Source: Peribacillus tepidiphilus (lineage in GTDB: Bacteria; Bacillota; Bacilli; Bacillales; DSM-1321). From it: a stretch of DNA of 64,000 nucleotides. This document shows, one piece after another, positions 17,552 to 26,826 of this stretch (position 1 is its first letter; every line of letters starts with the position of its first letter). The position numbers and the translations under genes are program-made. Where the stretch lies: the NCBI RefSeq assembly GCF_009466385.1, contig NZ_WIAQ01000016.1, forward strand, positions 1-64,000, written 5' to 3'. The notes under the pieces were generated by a model. That model ran no database searches. It was given only the letters and a program-made list of their open reading frames with translations, and was not told the origin of the DNA.

Positions 17552-18763
17552 TTACAAGGCCACTTTTTCTTTTGAATGAACAACGGTTTTGTCCCCAGTT
17601 GACTTGACCCAGGCCACTACCGGGATGATGAGAAGGGAAATGAAAATAACCCCGGTCCATCCAAACTCCGTCCAAACAAAGCCGCTTGCCGTTCCTCCAG
17701 TTGCTACCCCGATATAATAGCTTACGAGATATAAGCTTGATGCTCCCCCTTTATGATGGGAGGCTCTTTCGTTCACGAGAGCTGCCATCAAAGAGTGCGC
17801 GATAAAAAATCCGAGGCACGTTAAGCACATCCCGATTATAACGGCGGTTAAAGACGGGATTAAGCTTAAAAAAGCTCCTGAAATCAAGGTGAAGCTTCCT
17901 GCAAATATAATAGTCGTTTTTTTGATCACCGCTGCGATCCGACCGGCGACAATCGAGCCGACTACTCCTGTTAAGTATGCTGAATACGTGAAGGAAATAT
18001 CTTTTACCGAAAGATTGAAGGGTTCTCCTTCTAAATAGAACGGTAAATACGTCCAAGTCCCCGTAAAAGCGACCTGCAGCATGACACCCATTGTAAATGC
18101 CGGAAGCAGGTTAGGGTTGGTTGTATGTACAAACATGCCGTAAAGATCCTTCCGAATACTAATCGTGCTCGGTTTGAAATGTCTTGAAGACGGAATGAAC
18201 AGCACAAATAGTAGCAGCAGAACCAATCCGAGCCCAAACAGGCAATACACAGACGTTTGCCAGCTTGTCACGTCTGCAATATACCCAATCACTACGCGCC
18301 CTGCCATTCCACCAAGACCGTTTGCCGCTATATACATGGTGATTCCAAGGCTGATGCTATAAGAGGCGACCTCTTCGCTAATATAGGCAATGGCGGCTGC
18401 CGGAAGCCCCGCGATGAAAAAGCCCTGAATAAACCTTAGCCAAAGGAAGCCTTCAAAGGTAGGAACCATTGGCATGAAGAGTACAGGAATAACAGAGTAC
18501 AAGAGTGTGAGTTTCATAATTGAAACCCTGCCCATTCGGTCTGATAAGAAGCCAAAAACGAGCAAGCCGATCATCATAGAAATGACAGAGACGGACAACG
18601 AAAGACTGGCCTTTGTTGAACTAACATGAAAAGATCTCACCAGCAGCGGCATAATCGGCTGCACAAAATAAAGATTCGCAAACGTTAAGATGGAAGCTGC
18701 TGTCATCGCCAGCATCATTTTATAAAAGTTTTGATCTCGCGGACCGTATTTTTCTTGACTCAA
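17552..18763 (-). CDS. MFS transporter (drug/metabolite exporter type, YnfM-like)
   Basis: About 400 residues with 12 predicted membrane segments. The loop-2 motif GFLSDRMGR (major facilitator motif A) is present, and a motif A-like repeat, GSIVAGRIAAVIKK, occurs in the second half. Length and sequence style match the YnfM/AraJ-like proton-driven exporters; the substrate cannot be deduced. The start is uncertain. TTG at 18763 has GGAAGTG six bases upstream. TTG at 18793 has no visible site, and the first ATG is at about residue 26 of the longer form. It is probably monocistronic. Confidence 0.85.
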   Translation of the reverse strand: MSQEKYGPRDQNFYKMMLAMTAASILTFANLYFVQPIMPLLVRSFHVSSTKASLSLSVSVISMMIGLLVFGFLSDRMGRVSIMKLTLLYSVIPVLFMPMVPTFEGFLWLRFIQGFFIAGLPAAAIAYISEEVASYSISLGITMYIAANGLGGMAGRVVIGYIADVTSWQTSVYCLFGLGLVLLLLFVLFIPSSRHFKPSTISIRKDLYGMFVHTTNPNLLPAFTMGVMLQVAFTGTWTYLPFYLEGEPFNLSVKDISFTYSAYLTGVVGSIVAGRIAAVIKKTTIIFAGSFTLISGAFLSLIPSLTAVIIGMCLTCLGFFIAHSLMAALVNERASHHKGGASSLYLVSYYIGVATGGTASGFVWTEFGWTGVIFISLLIIPVVAWVKSTGDKTVVHSKEKVAL

Positions 18764-18882
18764 TGCTTTCACTTCCGATGCATAAGTATTCAAAATTATT
18801 AGAAAAGATAAATTTATCTTACCATAATTCTGTGAATCTATGTCATTAGACTCCCGAAATTTCGCTAAAAAACTCCAGCACG

Positions 18883-18911
18883 TTAAAAATGTCCCTCAGA
18901 TAGGGTATAAT
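18883..18911 (+). promoter_or_regulatory. SigA-type promoter of ywqB-ywqA
   Basis: TTAAAA (18883-18888), a 17-base spacer and a perfect TATAAT (18906-18911). Downstream, a near-duplicate string (ATAGAAGAAT...GTTTTTTCG) occurs at about 18911 and 18971 in the leader. Confidence 0.55.
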
Positions 18912-19011
18912 AGAAGAATATGTTTTTTCGAAAGTTAGCTTCAAGATTTCGACTTTGTAACGGTTTCATAATAGAAGAATGTTTTTTCGGAAAGGTTCGG
19001 AGGTGTAAGAG

Positions 19012-20625
19012 TTGGCGATTGAAGAATTGTTGTTTTTTGCTGAGGAGCTAAGCGATACACTAAGCCCGAAGCTGGCAGATGATGTGGTTGCAGTTCAGCG
19101 CGGTCTCGTGCTTTACAGACAAGAGCTCGTTTATAAACTGACAATGAATGCGGATTTCATAAGGGCTACTGTCCAGGATGTTACGCCTGTTCAAGTGGAG
19201 CTTGATTTACTAGCACCCGCTAACGGTTCATGTACGTGCAAGCAAGACTTCATCTGCCGCCATCAAATGGCTGTCTTCTTTTCTGCTTATGAACAGGTTG
19301 GGAGCGTTAGCGAATGGGTGACCACGTGGAAAAATGGGAAGAAGCCTACAAGCCTTGTGTCACAGGAAATCCAGCTACAAAAAGCGAGGGACCTTCTTTC
19401 TAAAACCCAAACCTTAGAACGGAGCTATGAGGCATGGAAGGAATTCGCAGCGGATTGCTATAAAAGGCATATTATTGAAAACCTTCATATACCGTCTTAT
19501 TTTATCCAAAATAAATGGGACCTTTTGATGCAGAACATTGGGGCAAAGGCTCCTTTTGAACAAGAATGGAAGGCCATGTACCGCTTTGTGACAAACTTTC
19601 AGATCTTCTTGATGATGTCTGAAACGATCCAAAGTGCAAACATACCGTATGCTACAAAAAGCTTCTTGCATTATAAATCAGAAGGTATTAACGAACGAAT
19701 ACACGATGCCATTCAAGTGCTTACAAGACAAGCTCGTCCGTTTGCGTTCGATGCTTTCTTTGAGGGCATCAAAAAGGACACAGAACGGCTGACAATCGGT
19801 GTTGATGGCTTGGAGTACGAAAAAGTCGATTTGTACCGCACGATTTGGAGCTTTTTATTAAAGAATAAGGATTGGCGGCAGGAAGAATTAAAAAAGCTTG
19901 AAGAAAAGCTTAGCGACATTCCGAAAGAAAAGACAAACACCTACATGATTGCTGCAATTCACCTATCCCTTTTAAATGATAAAGATGAGCAAGCCGTATC
20001 CTTACTCTCTCAGCTCGGACCAGATGCCTGTCCATACCTATATTACTGGATTCAACGTCTTAACGATTTAGACCATGAAATGCGGGCGCTTCCTTTTATT
20101 GAGTTCTTAAATCAGAACTTAAAGGAATTTTTAAAGAAGCTTGACAATTATTATGAAGCAGCAGATTTTGTTCGGACGATTGCTTCTCCGATCCAGATTT
20201 TCTGTCACAAAACCAACCGGATCGATCTACTGGAAAAATTTTTTCAAATAAGCCTTCCTTATAGTTTTTACCTGTATGCCAATTATTTGCTTGTTAACGG
20301 ACAATATCGAAAATGGGTAGAGCTGCAAATTATTGTCGGCTTAGATCCTGATCGGATTAGCTCGGAGGTTTTAAAGAAAATCCAAGCTCATGATCCCGCT
20401 CTGCTTTTGCCGATTTATCACCGGCTTGTTGCGGATGCCATTCTTTTGAAAAATCGCCAAAGCTATAAAAAGGCTGTCCGTTATTTGAAAAAATTGCGAA
20501 CCATTTATAAAAAATTGAAGCGGGAAAATGCTTGGGAAAGCTATATCGATAATCTTCAATCTTCAACCCGAAGAATGCGGGCTTTTCAAGAAGAATTGCA
20601 AAGGGGAAAGCTAATTCATGTATAG
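19012..20625 (+). CDS. ywqB: SWIM zinc-finger protein YwqB
   Basis: 537 residues beginning at TTG, with a strong GGAGGTG site seven bases upstream. A SWIM zinc finger is visible as Cys74-x-Cys76 ... Cys82-x-His84 (CTCKQDFICRH). The remainder is helical without catalytic motifs. SWIM proteins paired with SNF2 helicases are common in Firmicutes, and the B. subtilis pair is ywqB-ywqA. The biochemical role is unknown; DNA or protein binding to assist the helicase is an inference. The stop overlaps the start of the helicase gene by 8 bases, suggesting translational coupling. Confidence 0.88.
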   Translation: MAIEELLFFAEELSDTLSPKLADDVVAVQRGLVLYRQELVYKLTMNADFIRATVQDVTPVQVELDLLAPANGSCTCKQDFICRHQMAVFFSAYEQVGSVSEWVTTWKNGKKPTSLVSQEIQLQKARDLLSKTQTLERSYEAWKEFAADCYKRHIIENLHIPSYFIQNKWDLLMQNIGAKAPFEQEWKAMYRFVTNFQIFLMMSETIQSANIPYATKSFLHYKSEGINERIHDAIQVLTRQARPFAFDAFFEGIKKDTERLTIGVDGLEYEKVDLYRTIWSFLLKNKDWRQEELKKLEEKLSDIPKEKTNTYMIAAIHLSLLNDKDEQAVSLLSQLGPDACPYLYYWIQRLNDLDHEMRALPFIEFLNQNLKEFLKKLDNYYEAADFVRTIASPIQIFCHKTNRIDLLEKFFQISLPYSFYLYANYLLVNGQYRKWVELQIIVGLDPDRISSEVLKKIQAHDPALLLPIYHRLVADAILLKNRQSYKKAVRYLKKLRTIYKKLKRENAWESYIDNLQSSTRRMRAFQEELQRGKLIHV

Positions 20626-23600
20626 TAAGTTGATTGTTCATACTGCCCTGATGGAAGATGGACGATATGTATTGACGGCAACAGACGTGGAAGGATTTGT
20701 GATTGAGCCAAAAGCTTTGGCCAATCTTCTGTTCATTTGGGATGAGGCCAGCTTTTACGGAACGAAGCTTGAAATCAATGATGCTTTAGGCGGAATCGTA
20801 CTGGATGCCTGGGGAATCGTCTCGCTGTTTTCACAGGACAGCTTTCCTTCCTTAGTAGACTGGGAATGGGATGAGTTTTCGTTTTTATTTTTATCAACTG
20901 CTCCCGTGCTTTATGATTCGATTAAGAGCGGGGTACCAATCCCGGATTTCTCCAGCCTTCAGTCTGAACAGATTGGCTGGCAGCTCCCTAAGCAGGTGCT
21001 CGAAGAGTTTGAGCCCGATTTTTGGAAAAATTCCATCGTGTTCTCAAACGATGAAGAACTGCCAACCAAAGACTTCATTCATACGCTCTATAATCAAGCC
21101 GCTGATACTTATTTGAAAAGCTTTGCTCCTAATCATGAAAAATGGGAAGCCGCTCTAAGCGCCCTAAAAAAATCGCAGCTGACTTCAGAGGAGCTGCAGG
21201 AGTTTTTTACCGAGGAACGCTGGAGCAAATGGATTGGAGTACAGGAGGATCCTAAGCCTTTTACGGCTGGTCTTCGTCTGATCGAACCGTTGGATGGAGA
21301 AGGACCTTGGGAGCTGGAAATCATTTTGCGTTCTAAAAAGGACGAAACGGACATTCACGTGTATGGAAAAGAAAAAAAGCTGCCGCGCGGCTGGAAGGCT
21401 CATTTACATGCAGTTGAAGAAGAAATCCAGGGCTGGTTGAGTCTGATTCCTTGGCTAGGTACGAACGGACAAATCAAGCAGGAATTGAGCGAAGCGGAAG
21501 CTTGGGATTTTTTAACCGAAGCAAGTGAAAAGCTGCTGTTCCTGGGTGCGGAAATCCTGCTTCCATCCTGGTGGAACGCGATCAAAGAGTCGCAGCTTAA
21601 GGTCAAGGCTCGGGTAAAAAGCCAATCAACAAGAGGACCTTCCTATGTCGGCTTGAACGCGTTGATGGATTTTGATTGGCGAATTTCGATGAATGGCGCT
21701 GATTTAACCGAGGAGGAATTCCAGCAGCTTGTTTCGGATAAGAGAAGGCTCGTCTATATAAAAGGCCAGTGGGTCAAGCTCGATCCTTCTTTAATCAAGC
21801 AAATACAGGAGCTCATGAAAACGGCAGACAATAAAGGCATTCCTTTAAGCGAGCTGTTTTATCAAGAGCTGCTTCAAGAAGAAGTGATGGAGGATGAGGA
21901 AGAGGATCTCTCCGACTTCATGAAAATTCAGTTTGAGCTGAACAAGGATTTAAAAAAGCTGATGGCCTCTTTGCGAGAGGTAAAATCGATCCCGATGCAG
22001 GAAGCTCCTCCTTCCTTTCAGGGCTCCCTGCGCCCTTACCAGGTTCAAGGCTTAAGCTGGCTACTGTATTTGCGCAAGCACGGGTTTGGAGCCTGCTTGG
22101 CTGATGATATGGGGCTTGGAAAAACCGTTCAGGTGATCAGCTACCTGTTGTCGGTTAAAGAGCAAGAGGACTTGGAGGCGGTCGACACTTCCGTCTCCGC
22201 CAAAAAAGACGAAGCAGCTGCTGATCCTTTATTGCCAGTTAATACGTCAAAACATGTTGCTGATCCTTCCTTGCCAGTCAAGAAAGAGGAAGCAGCTGCC
22301 GTTACTTCATTGCCAGTCAAAAAAGACGAATCAGCTGCCATTACTTCATTGCCAACTAAAAATGCTGAAACGGGTGATGTCTCTTCCTTGCCAACTAAAA
22401 ATGCTGAAACGGATGCTGTCTCTTCCTTGCCAACCAAAAATGCTGAAACGGATGCTGTCTCTTCCTTGCCGGCCAAAAATGCCGAAACGGATGCTGTCTC
22501 TTCCTTGCCAAGCAAAAATGCCGAAACGGGGGCTGTCTCTTCCCTACCGGCCAAAAAAGCAGCACTCATTGTATGTCCAACTTCTGTGCTCGGAAACTGG
22601 CAGCGGGAGCTTGAAAAGTTTGCTCCAAGCTTAAAGGTGTATTTACATTATGGGAGCAATCGCGTTAAAGGCGAGGATTTTGCTGACTTTGTCGGCGGGT
22701 ATGATGTTGTGCTCACCACATACGGCATGACGCATGGCGATTTTGAGGAGCTTTCCTCCGTTTATTGGAGCAGTGTCATTTTGGATGAAGCGCAAAATAT
22801 CAAAAATGCTAGTACGAAGCAGTCGCGGGCTGCCCGGAAATTAAAGGGGCGCCATCACATTGCGTTGACCGGAACACCGATGGAGAACAGGCTGAGCGAG
22901 CTTTGGGCGATTTTTGATTTTATTAATAAGGGGTATCTCGGTACGCTTCGACAATTTCAGGAAAAATACGTGGCAAGCATTGAACGGGATCAAGAAACGG
23001 AAAAAATTAAAGATCTACAGAGATTGATTCAGCCGTTTTTATTGCGCCGGACGAAAAAAGACAAAGACGTAGCACTGAATCTACCAGACAAACTTGAGCA
23101 AAAAGAGTTTGTGCCACTGACCTCGGAGCAGGCCTCCCTTTACGAACAGCTGCTGAAGGATACATTTGCTCAGATCGACAAGTTGTCCACATTTGAACGT
23201 AAGGGTGTCATTTTGCAAATGCTCACGAAGCTTAAGCAGATTTGTAATCATCCTGCCCTATACCTGAAGGAGGAGAAGGTGGCTTTTGCACGGGAGCGTT
23301 CAGCTAAGCTAGATAAGCTGTTTGAACTGATGGATGCTGTGATGGAGCAAAATGAAAGCAGCTTGATCTTCACGCAATATATCGGGATGGGCGAAATGAT
23401 CCAAAGTCTCTTTGAGCAGCATTACGGGATAAAGGTGCCTTTTTTAAATGGAAGCGTGTCGAAAAATGCGCGTGATGAGATGATTAGCCGCTTTCAAAAT
23501 GGTGAATTTCCGATTTTTATCCTGTCTTTGAAGGCTGGGGGCACCGGATTAAACTTGACAGCTGCAAACCACGTCATCCATTATGATCGCTGGTGGAATC

Positions 23601-23815
23601 CTGCTGTTGAAAACCAAGCAACAGATCGGGCGTACCGGATTGGGCAAAAGAGGTTTGTCCACGTGCACAAGCTGATTTGCACTGGAACGTTAGAGGAAAA
23701 AATCGATCAAATGCTAGATAAAAAACAAGCTTTGAATGATGAGATTATTCAAAGTGATAACTGGATTACAGAGCTTTCGACAGAAGAAATAAAGGAATTG
23801 GTCGCTTTAACTTAG
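20618..23815 (+). CDS. ywqA: SNF2-family helicase/ATPase YwqA, with a repeat insertion
   Basis: 1,065 residues, longer than typical YwqA-type proteins (about 920). The N-terminal half is the bacterial SNF2-associated region. The motor follows: motif I DDMGLGKT (about residue 494), motif II DEAQ (about 722), motif III LTGTPMEN, motif V KAGGTGLN and motif VI QATDRAYRIGQ (about 998). All are intact, so ATPase activity is likely. Between motif I and the CPTSVLGNW segment (motif Ia) lies an insertion of about 130 residues made of nine 13-residue repeats (consensus SLPTKNAETDAVS); relatives have only a few residues there. It probably translocates on double-stranded DNA and remodels bound protein. 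It is the second gene of a two-gene operon. Confidence 0.93.
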   Translation: MYSKLIVHTALMEDGRYVLTATDVEGFVIEPKALANLLFIWDEASFYGTKLEINDALGGIVLDAWGIVSLFSQDSFPSLVDWEWDEFSFLFLSTAPVLYDSIKSGVPIPDFSSLQSEQIGWQLPKQVLEEFEPDFWKNSIVFSNDEELPTKDFIHTLYNQAADTYLKSFAPNHEKWEAALSALKKSQLTSEELQEFFTEERWSKWIGVQEDPKPFTAGLRLIEPLDGEGPWELEIILRSKKDETDIHVYGKEKKLPRGWKAHLHAVEEEIQGWLSLIPWLGTNGQIKQELSEAEAWDFLTEASEKLLFLGAEILLPSWWNAIKESQLKVKARVKSQSTRGPSYVGLNALMDFDWRISMNGADLTEEEFQQLVSDKRRLVYIKGQWVKLDPSLIKQIQELMKTADNKGIPLSELFYQELLQEEVMEDEEEDLSDFMKIQFELNKDLKKLMASLREVKSIPMQEAPPSFQGSLRPYQVQGLSWLLYLRKHGFGACLADDMGLGKTVQVISYLLSVKEQEDLEAVDTSVSAKKDEAAADPLLPVNTSKHVADPSLPVKKEEAAAVTSLPVKKDESAAITSLPTKNAETGDVSSLPTKNAETDAVSSLPTKNAETDAVSSLPAKNAETDAVSSLPSKNAETGAVSSLPAKKAALIVCPTSVLGNWQRELEKFAPSLKVYLHYGSNRVKGEDFADFVGGYDVVLTTYGMTHGDFEELSSVYWSSVILDEAQNIKNASTKQSRAARKLKGRHHIALTGTPMENRLSELWAIFDFINKGYLGTLRQFQEKYVASIERDQETEKIKDLQRLIQPFLLRRTKKDKDVALNLPDKLEQKEFVPLTSEQASLYEQLLKDTFAQIDKLSTFERKGVILQMLTKLKQICNHPALYLKEEKVAFARERSAKLDKLFELMDAVMEQNESSLIFTQYIGMGEMIQSLFEQHYGIKVPFLNGSVSKNARDEMISRFQNGEFPIFILSLKAGGTGLNLTAANHVIHYDRWWNPAVENQATDRAYRIGQKRFVHVHKLICTGTLEEKIDQMLDKKQALNDEIIQSDNWITELSTEEIKELVALT
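22190..22558 (+). repeat. 39-bp coding tandem repeat in ywqA (9 full units)
   Basis: Nine contiguous 39-bp units, each encoding 13 residues, run from 22190 to about 22540, followed by a partial unit (SLPAKK). The last five units are nearly identical (SLP[TAS]KNAET[DG][AD]VS) and the first four are diverged, which points to recent expansion from the 3' side. The reading frame is kept throughout. Confidence 0.93.
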
Positions 23816-23822
23816 GGTTGAT

Positions 23823-23881
23823 AATGCAAGTGAGCTCTTCATTTAAAGGTTGATAAATAAGGGCATCACTTGCATTTTTTT
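23823..23881 (+). terminator. Terminator after ywqA
   Basis: The stem AATGCAAGTGA (23823-23833) with TCACTTGCATT (23866-23876) is followed by T7. The gene on the other side is convergent. Confidence 0.8.
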
Positions 23882-23888
23882 GTAAGCC

Positions 23889-24341
23889 TTACTCCTCAAC
23901 CCTTTGATAACCGTTATTCGAAGAGGGTGCCTTTTTCTTTACAGCCTTCACTTCCTGCTTCGGCTTTATATGAACAAAAAAGTTGATTTTATTATCCTCT
24001 TTAATCATGATGTACGGGAGGATCTCCGTGAGGCTGGAGTTATTTTTTTTGTATTGCGCTGAGTTTTCTTTCAGAATTAGCTGACCAGGGTTAAGCAAGA
24101 TCTTCATTTCTGTCTGTTGATTCTTTTCGTTTAAGAAGGTAAAAATGTTTTCATCCTGTAGTTGGTATTGACAATATTGGCCTTTCTGATCTGGGGTGTA
24201 ATGAAGAAACTGTAGTGCATCGTAGAATGTTGGTGATTTAACAAGAGGAGAACGGTCTTTCTTTTCTTCAGTAAGAAAAATAATGGACGGGGTTTTCTTT
24301 ATCATTCGTCTTATAATTTTATGTAAGCGATGATATTCCAT
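23889..24341 (-). CDS. Uncharacterised protein, 150 residues
   Basis: The frame starts MEYHRLHKIIRRMIKK, and GGAGGTTAAAG lies upstream on the minus strand, so it is probably a real gene. The protein has a basic N-terminus and a mixed alpha/beta middle, and ends in a Lys-rich stretch (VKAVKKKAPSSNNG). There is no signal peptide, membrane segment, Cys pair or catalytic motif. I do not recognise the family. It is convergent with ywqA and divergent from the AlkD-like gene. Confidence 0.65.
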   Translation of the reverse strand: MEYHRLHKIIRRMIKKTPSIIFLTEEKKDRSPLVKSPTFYDALQFLHYTPDQKGQYCQYQLQDENIFTFLNEKNQQTEMKILLNPGQLILKENSAQYKKNNSSLTEILPYIMIKEDNKINFFVHIKPKQEVKAVKKKAPSSNNGYQRVEE

Positions 24342-24570
24342 AAAATTTTCTTTAACCTCCTATTAATTCCTTTTCTTCCCAAATCCAATAATTCGGTTCA
24401 TTTTCTTCAAAATCCTTTCTTTTTTTACAAATTTTTAATGTATGTTACTTTTTGTCACAATTTGTTCAAAGTGTGCTTTGGTTGAGAAAGTGCAGCCTAA
24501 AGGAAAATACGGTTTCCATGAAGAAAATAGAATAAAAGAGAGAAAAATCAATCTTAAGAAGGTGAAAAAC

Positions 24571-25278
24571 ATGACTTTAGAAGAAATGATGAAGAAGCTT
24601 GAAGAATTGGGCAATGAACAAACAAAAAACACGTATTTGCGCCACGGTGCGAAAGAGCCTCTTTTTGGAGTGAAAATTGGGGATTTGAAAAAGCTCGTCA
24701 AATATGTAAAAAAAGACCACGAGCTGGCGCTTGCTCTGTATGAAACGGGTAATCATGATGCGATGTACCTTGCCGGACTTTCTGTCGATCCAAAGAAAAT
24801 AAGCAAGGAAACCTTACAGACCTGGGTTGAAAAAGCCAACTGGTATATGGTAGCAGAATATACCGTTGCAGGTGTAGCAGCTGAAAGCAAATATGCTTTA
24901 GAATTAGCCAGGGAGTGGATGAAATCTGAGAGTGAAATGATTGCAACATGCGGGTGGAGCACCTATAGCAACTATATTTCCATAACCCCGGATGAAAAAT
25001 TGGACTTAGATGAAATCCGAAGCCTATTAAAGCAGGTGAAAAACACCATTCATGAAGAAAAAAATCGAGTCCGTTATACAATGAATACCTTTGTTATTGC
25101 CGTCGGTGCTTACATTCAGGAGCTATCCGACGAAGCCAAACAAGTCGCCGAAAAAATCGGAAAGGTGCATGTTGACGTTGGACAGACAGCCTGTAAAGTG
25201 CCTTTAGCAACTGAATATATTAAGAAAATTGAAGACAAAGGAAAAATTGGCGCAAAGAAGAAGACTTGTATTTGTTAA
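24571..25278 (+). CDS. DNA alkylation repair protein (AlkD-like HEAT-repeat protein)
   Basis: 235 residues. The start (MTLEEMMKKLEELG) has AAGAAGGTG six bases upstream; an upstream ATG at 24442 adds 43 unconvincing residues. Features typical of the DNA_alkylation/AlkD family are GAKEPLFGVKIGDLKKLVKYVKKDHELALALYETGNHDAMYLA (in parts), the helical HEAT-like repeats, and the C-terminal VDVGQTACKVPLATEYIKK. AlkD enzymes remove bulky or cationic alkylated bases without base flipping. This subgroup (as in several Bacillus paralogues) lacks clear biochemical data, so glycosylase activity is inferred. It is monocistronic. Confidence 0.85.
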   Translation: MTLEEMMKKLEELGNEQTKNTYLRHGAKEPLFGVKIGDLKKLVKYVKKDHELALALYETGNHDAMYLAGLSVDPKKISKETLQTWVEKANWYMVAEYTVAGVAAESKYALELAREWMKSESEMIATCGWSTYSNYISITPDEKLDLDEIRSLLKQVKNTIHEEKNRVRYTMNTFVIAVGAYIQELSDEAKQVAEKIGKVHVDVGQTACKVPLATEYIKKIEDKGKIGAKKKTCIC

Positions 25279-25303
25279 ATGAAAGACCTAAGCGGGTAAA
25301 AAA

Positions 25304-25325
25304 ACAGACTGCATTTGCAGTCTGT
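25304..25325 (-). terminator. Terminator-like hairpin facing the IS200/IS605 element
   Basis: A perfect 10-bp stem, ACAGACTGCA/TGCAGTCTGT with a two-base loop, followed on the minus strand by T7. It would stop transcripts coming from tnpB and the repeat array. Confidence 0.65.
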
Positions 25326-25509
25326 CAGATTTGAGGATCGGCTGAGGCATCATTCTTTCTCTAGAGGAGTTAAGGGGAAACTAATTCGGGGAGTAATGAA
25401 GAGCAGAATGGGACTGCTCTTTCTTAGGTGCAATTGGTTTTCTAAAGGGACGAACATTGGGTTCATGCCTTTTTCAATGTGAGTGCACTCATTGGAAAGC
25501 AAGTCTCCT

Positions 25510-25585
25510 CATTTAAGCGAAAATTCCTTTGATTTAAGCGAAAAGACCGATGATTTAAGCGAAAACTCTTTTGATTTAAGCGAAA
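25510..25585 (+). repeat. 21-bp phased repeat array, family GATTTAAGCGAAA (4 units)
   Basis: Copies start at 25510 (CATTTAAGCGAAA), 25531, 25552 and 25573, exactly 21 bp apart with 8-base variable spacers. The IS200/IS605 right end begins about 10 bp after the last unit. The short + strand frame with DLSEN/DLSEK repeats is a product of the 21-bp period. Confidence 0.9.
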
Positions 25586-25597
25586 CATCCCATGATG

Positions 25598-25720
25598 TGA
25601 ACTACCCACCACCTACGCTTCGCTTAGAGGTGGGGGCTTCTAAGGTAGTCGCACCTAACGGTACGAAATTCACTTAGCTATCGAGCCTGTTCCATGCTCT
25701 ATTTATGATTATACTAACAG
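25598..25720 (-). ncRNA. Probable TnpB guide RNA (omega/reRNA) region
   Basis: In IS200/IS605 elements the guide RNA of TnpB comes from the 3' end of tnpB through the right-end hairpin, and its guide portion reads into flanking DNA. Here that places the scaffold from the last tnpB codons to the TGGGTAGTTCAC end, with the guide running into the GATTTAAGCGAAA array. The position is inferred from the family, and I see no separate promoter. Confidence 0.5.
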
Positions 25721-26815
25721 TCGCAATCCTTCACGCTTGATATTGATAGAAGCATTCCAATCACGGTCTGCCACAAAACCACAATCACAGCGAAATGTAC
25801 GCTCAGAAAGAGACAGAGACTCCTTTACTTGACCACAACATGAGCAAGTTTTGGATGATGGAAACCACTTATCTATTTTGATAAGCTTTTTCCCTTGCTC
25901 CTCTAGCTTGTACTGGAGAAATGTCGTGAACATATCCCATGCGTTATCAGTAACGCTTTTACCGAAGTTGAGGGCTTGTGACATTCCTTTCATGTTGAGG
26001 TCTTCGATAACCACGCAGTCGTACTGTTTCGCTAATTTGTGCGATTCCTTATGAAGAAAGTCCTTACGTTGGTTTGCAATCCTTTCATGTAGCATCGCTA
26101 CTTTCAAGCGTTGTTTGTGCCAACGATTAGAGTATTTCTTTCTGCGTGATAGAATACGCTGTTCCTTCACTAATTTCCCCAAGGCTTGGCGATAGAAACG
26201 GGGGTAATTGGCTGTCTTACCTTCTTCACTATCGACAAATAAACCGTTCATGGAAAAATCTAAGCCAACAACAGCTTGTACTTCTTTTTGTACAGGTTGA
26301 TGTTCATATTCAGTAAGAATAGAAACATAGTATTTTCCTGTTTTTGTTCGAGAAATGGTGCATGACTTAATGACATGATGTGACGGAATTTCTCGATGTT
26401 GTTTGATTTTGATACATTTGAGTTTTGGTAATTTGATATAGCCATCCAAAAGCATAATGTTTCCGTTGACCACGTTGGTTGTGTAGGATTGTCTTGTCTT
26501 ACGTTTTTTGAACTTCGGAAATTCAGCACGACCAGAAAAGAAGTTTTTGAATGCCTTCTGCAAATTGAGTTGAGCGTTTGCCAACGCAAGGCTATCGACT
26601 TCTTTGAGCCATGCAAACTCCTTTTTGTACTTGGCAGGAGTCGGGAATTTTTGCATTTTCAAGGTTTCTTTATCGTCCTTGAACTTCTCATATGTTTCCT
26701 TTCGTTCAGCCAACATTTTATTGTAGACGAAACGAACGCAACCGAAGGTTTTCACAAGAAATTGCTCTTGTTCTTGTGTTGGGTACAGACGAAATTTATA
26801 TGCTTTGTTTGCCAT
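25709..26815 (-). CDS. tnpB: RNA-guided nuclease TnpB of IS200/IS605
   Basis: 368 residues. The RuvC-like catalytic residues are present: Asp186 in VVGLDFSMNG, Glu271 in VIEDLNMKG, and the Asp in ADRDWNAS (about 350-352). A zinc ribbon follows CSCCGQ ... RCDCG (324-345). The N-terminal HTH-like region (YKFRLYPTQEQEQFL) is intact. Full length and all motifs suggest a functional nuclease that cuts DNA next to a transposon-adjacent motif under guide RNA control, helping keep the element in the genome. GAGGTGATTCGAT precedes the ATG; tnpA ends 11 bases upstream, so the two are co-transcribed. Confidence 0.93.
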   Translation of the reverse strand: MANKAYKFRLYPTQEQEQFLVKTFGCVRFVYNKMLAERKETYEKFKDDKETLKMQKFPTPAKYKKEFAWLKEVDSLALANAQLNLQKAFKNFFSGRAEFPKFKKRKTRQSYTTNVVNGNIMLLDGYIKLPKLKCIKIKQHREIPSHHVIKSCTISRTKTGKYYVSILTEYEHQPVQKEVQAVVGLDFSMNGLFVDSEEGKTANYPRFYRQALGKLVKEQRILSRRKKYSNRWHKQRLKVAMLHERIANQRKDFLHKESHKLAKQYDCVVIEDLNMKGMSQALNFGKSVTDNAWDMFTTFLQYKLEEQGKKLIKIDKWFPSSKTCSCCGQVKESLSLSERTFRCDCGFVADRDWNASINIKREGLRLLV

Positions 26816-26826
26816 ATCGAATCACC

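Noticed and set aside
22141-22569. 142-codon minus-strand frame opposite ywqA
   Set aside because: Antisense of the 39-bp repeat in the helicase, with no start signals.
23889-24341. Assignment as YwpG or another named ywp/ywq protein
   Set aside because: Neighbourhood alone suggests it, but I see no residue pattern that lets me name it.
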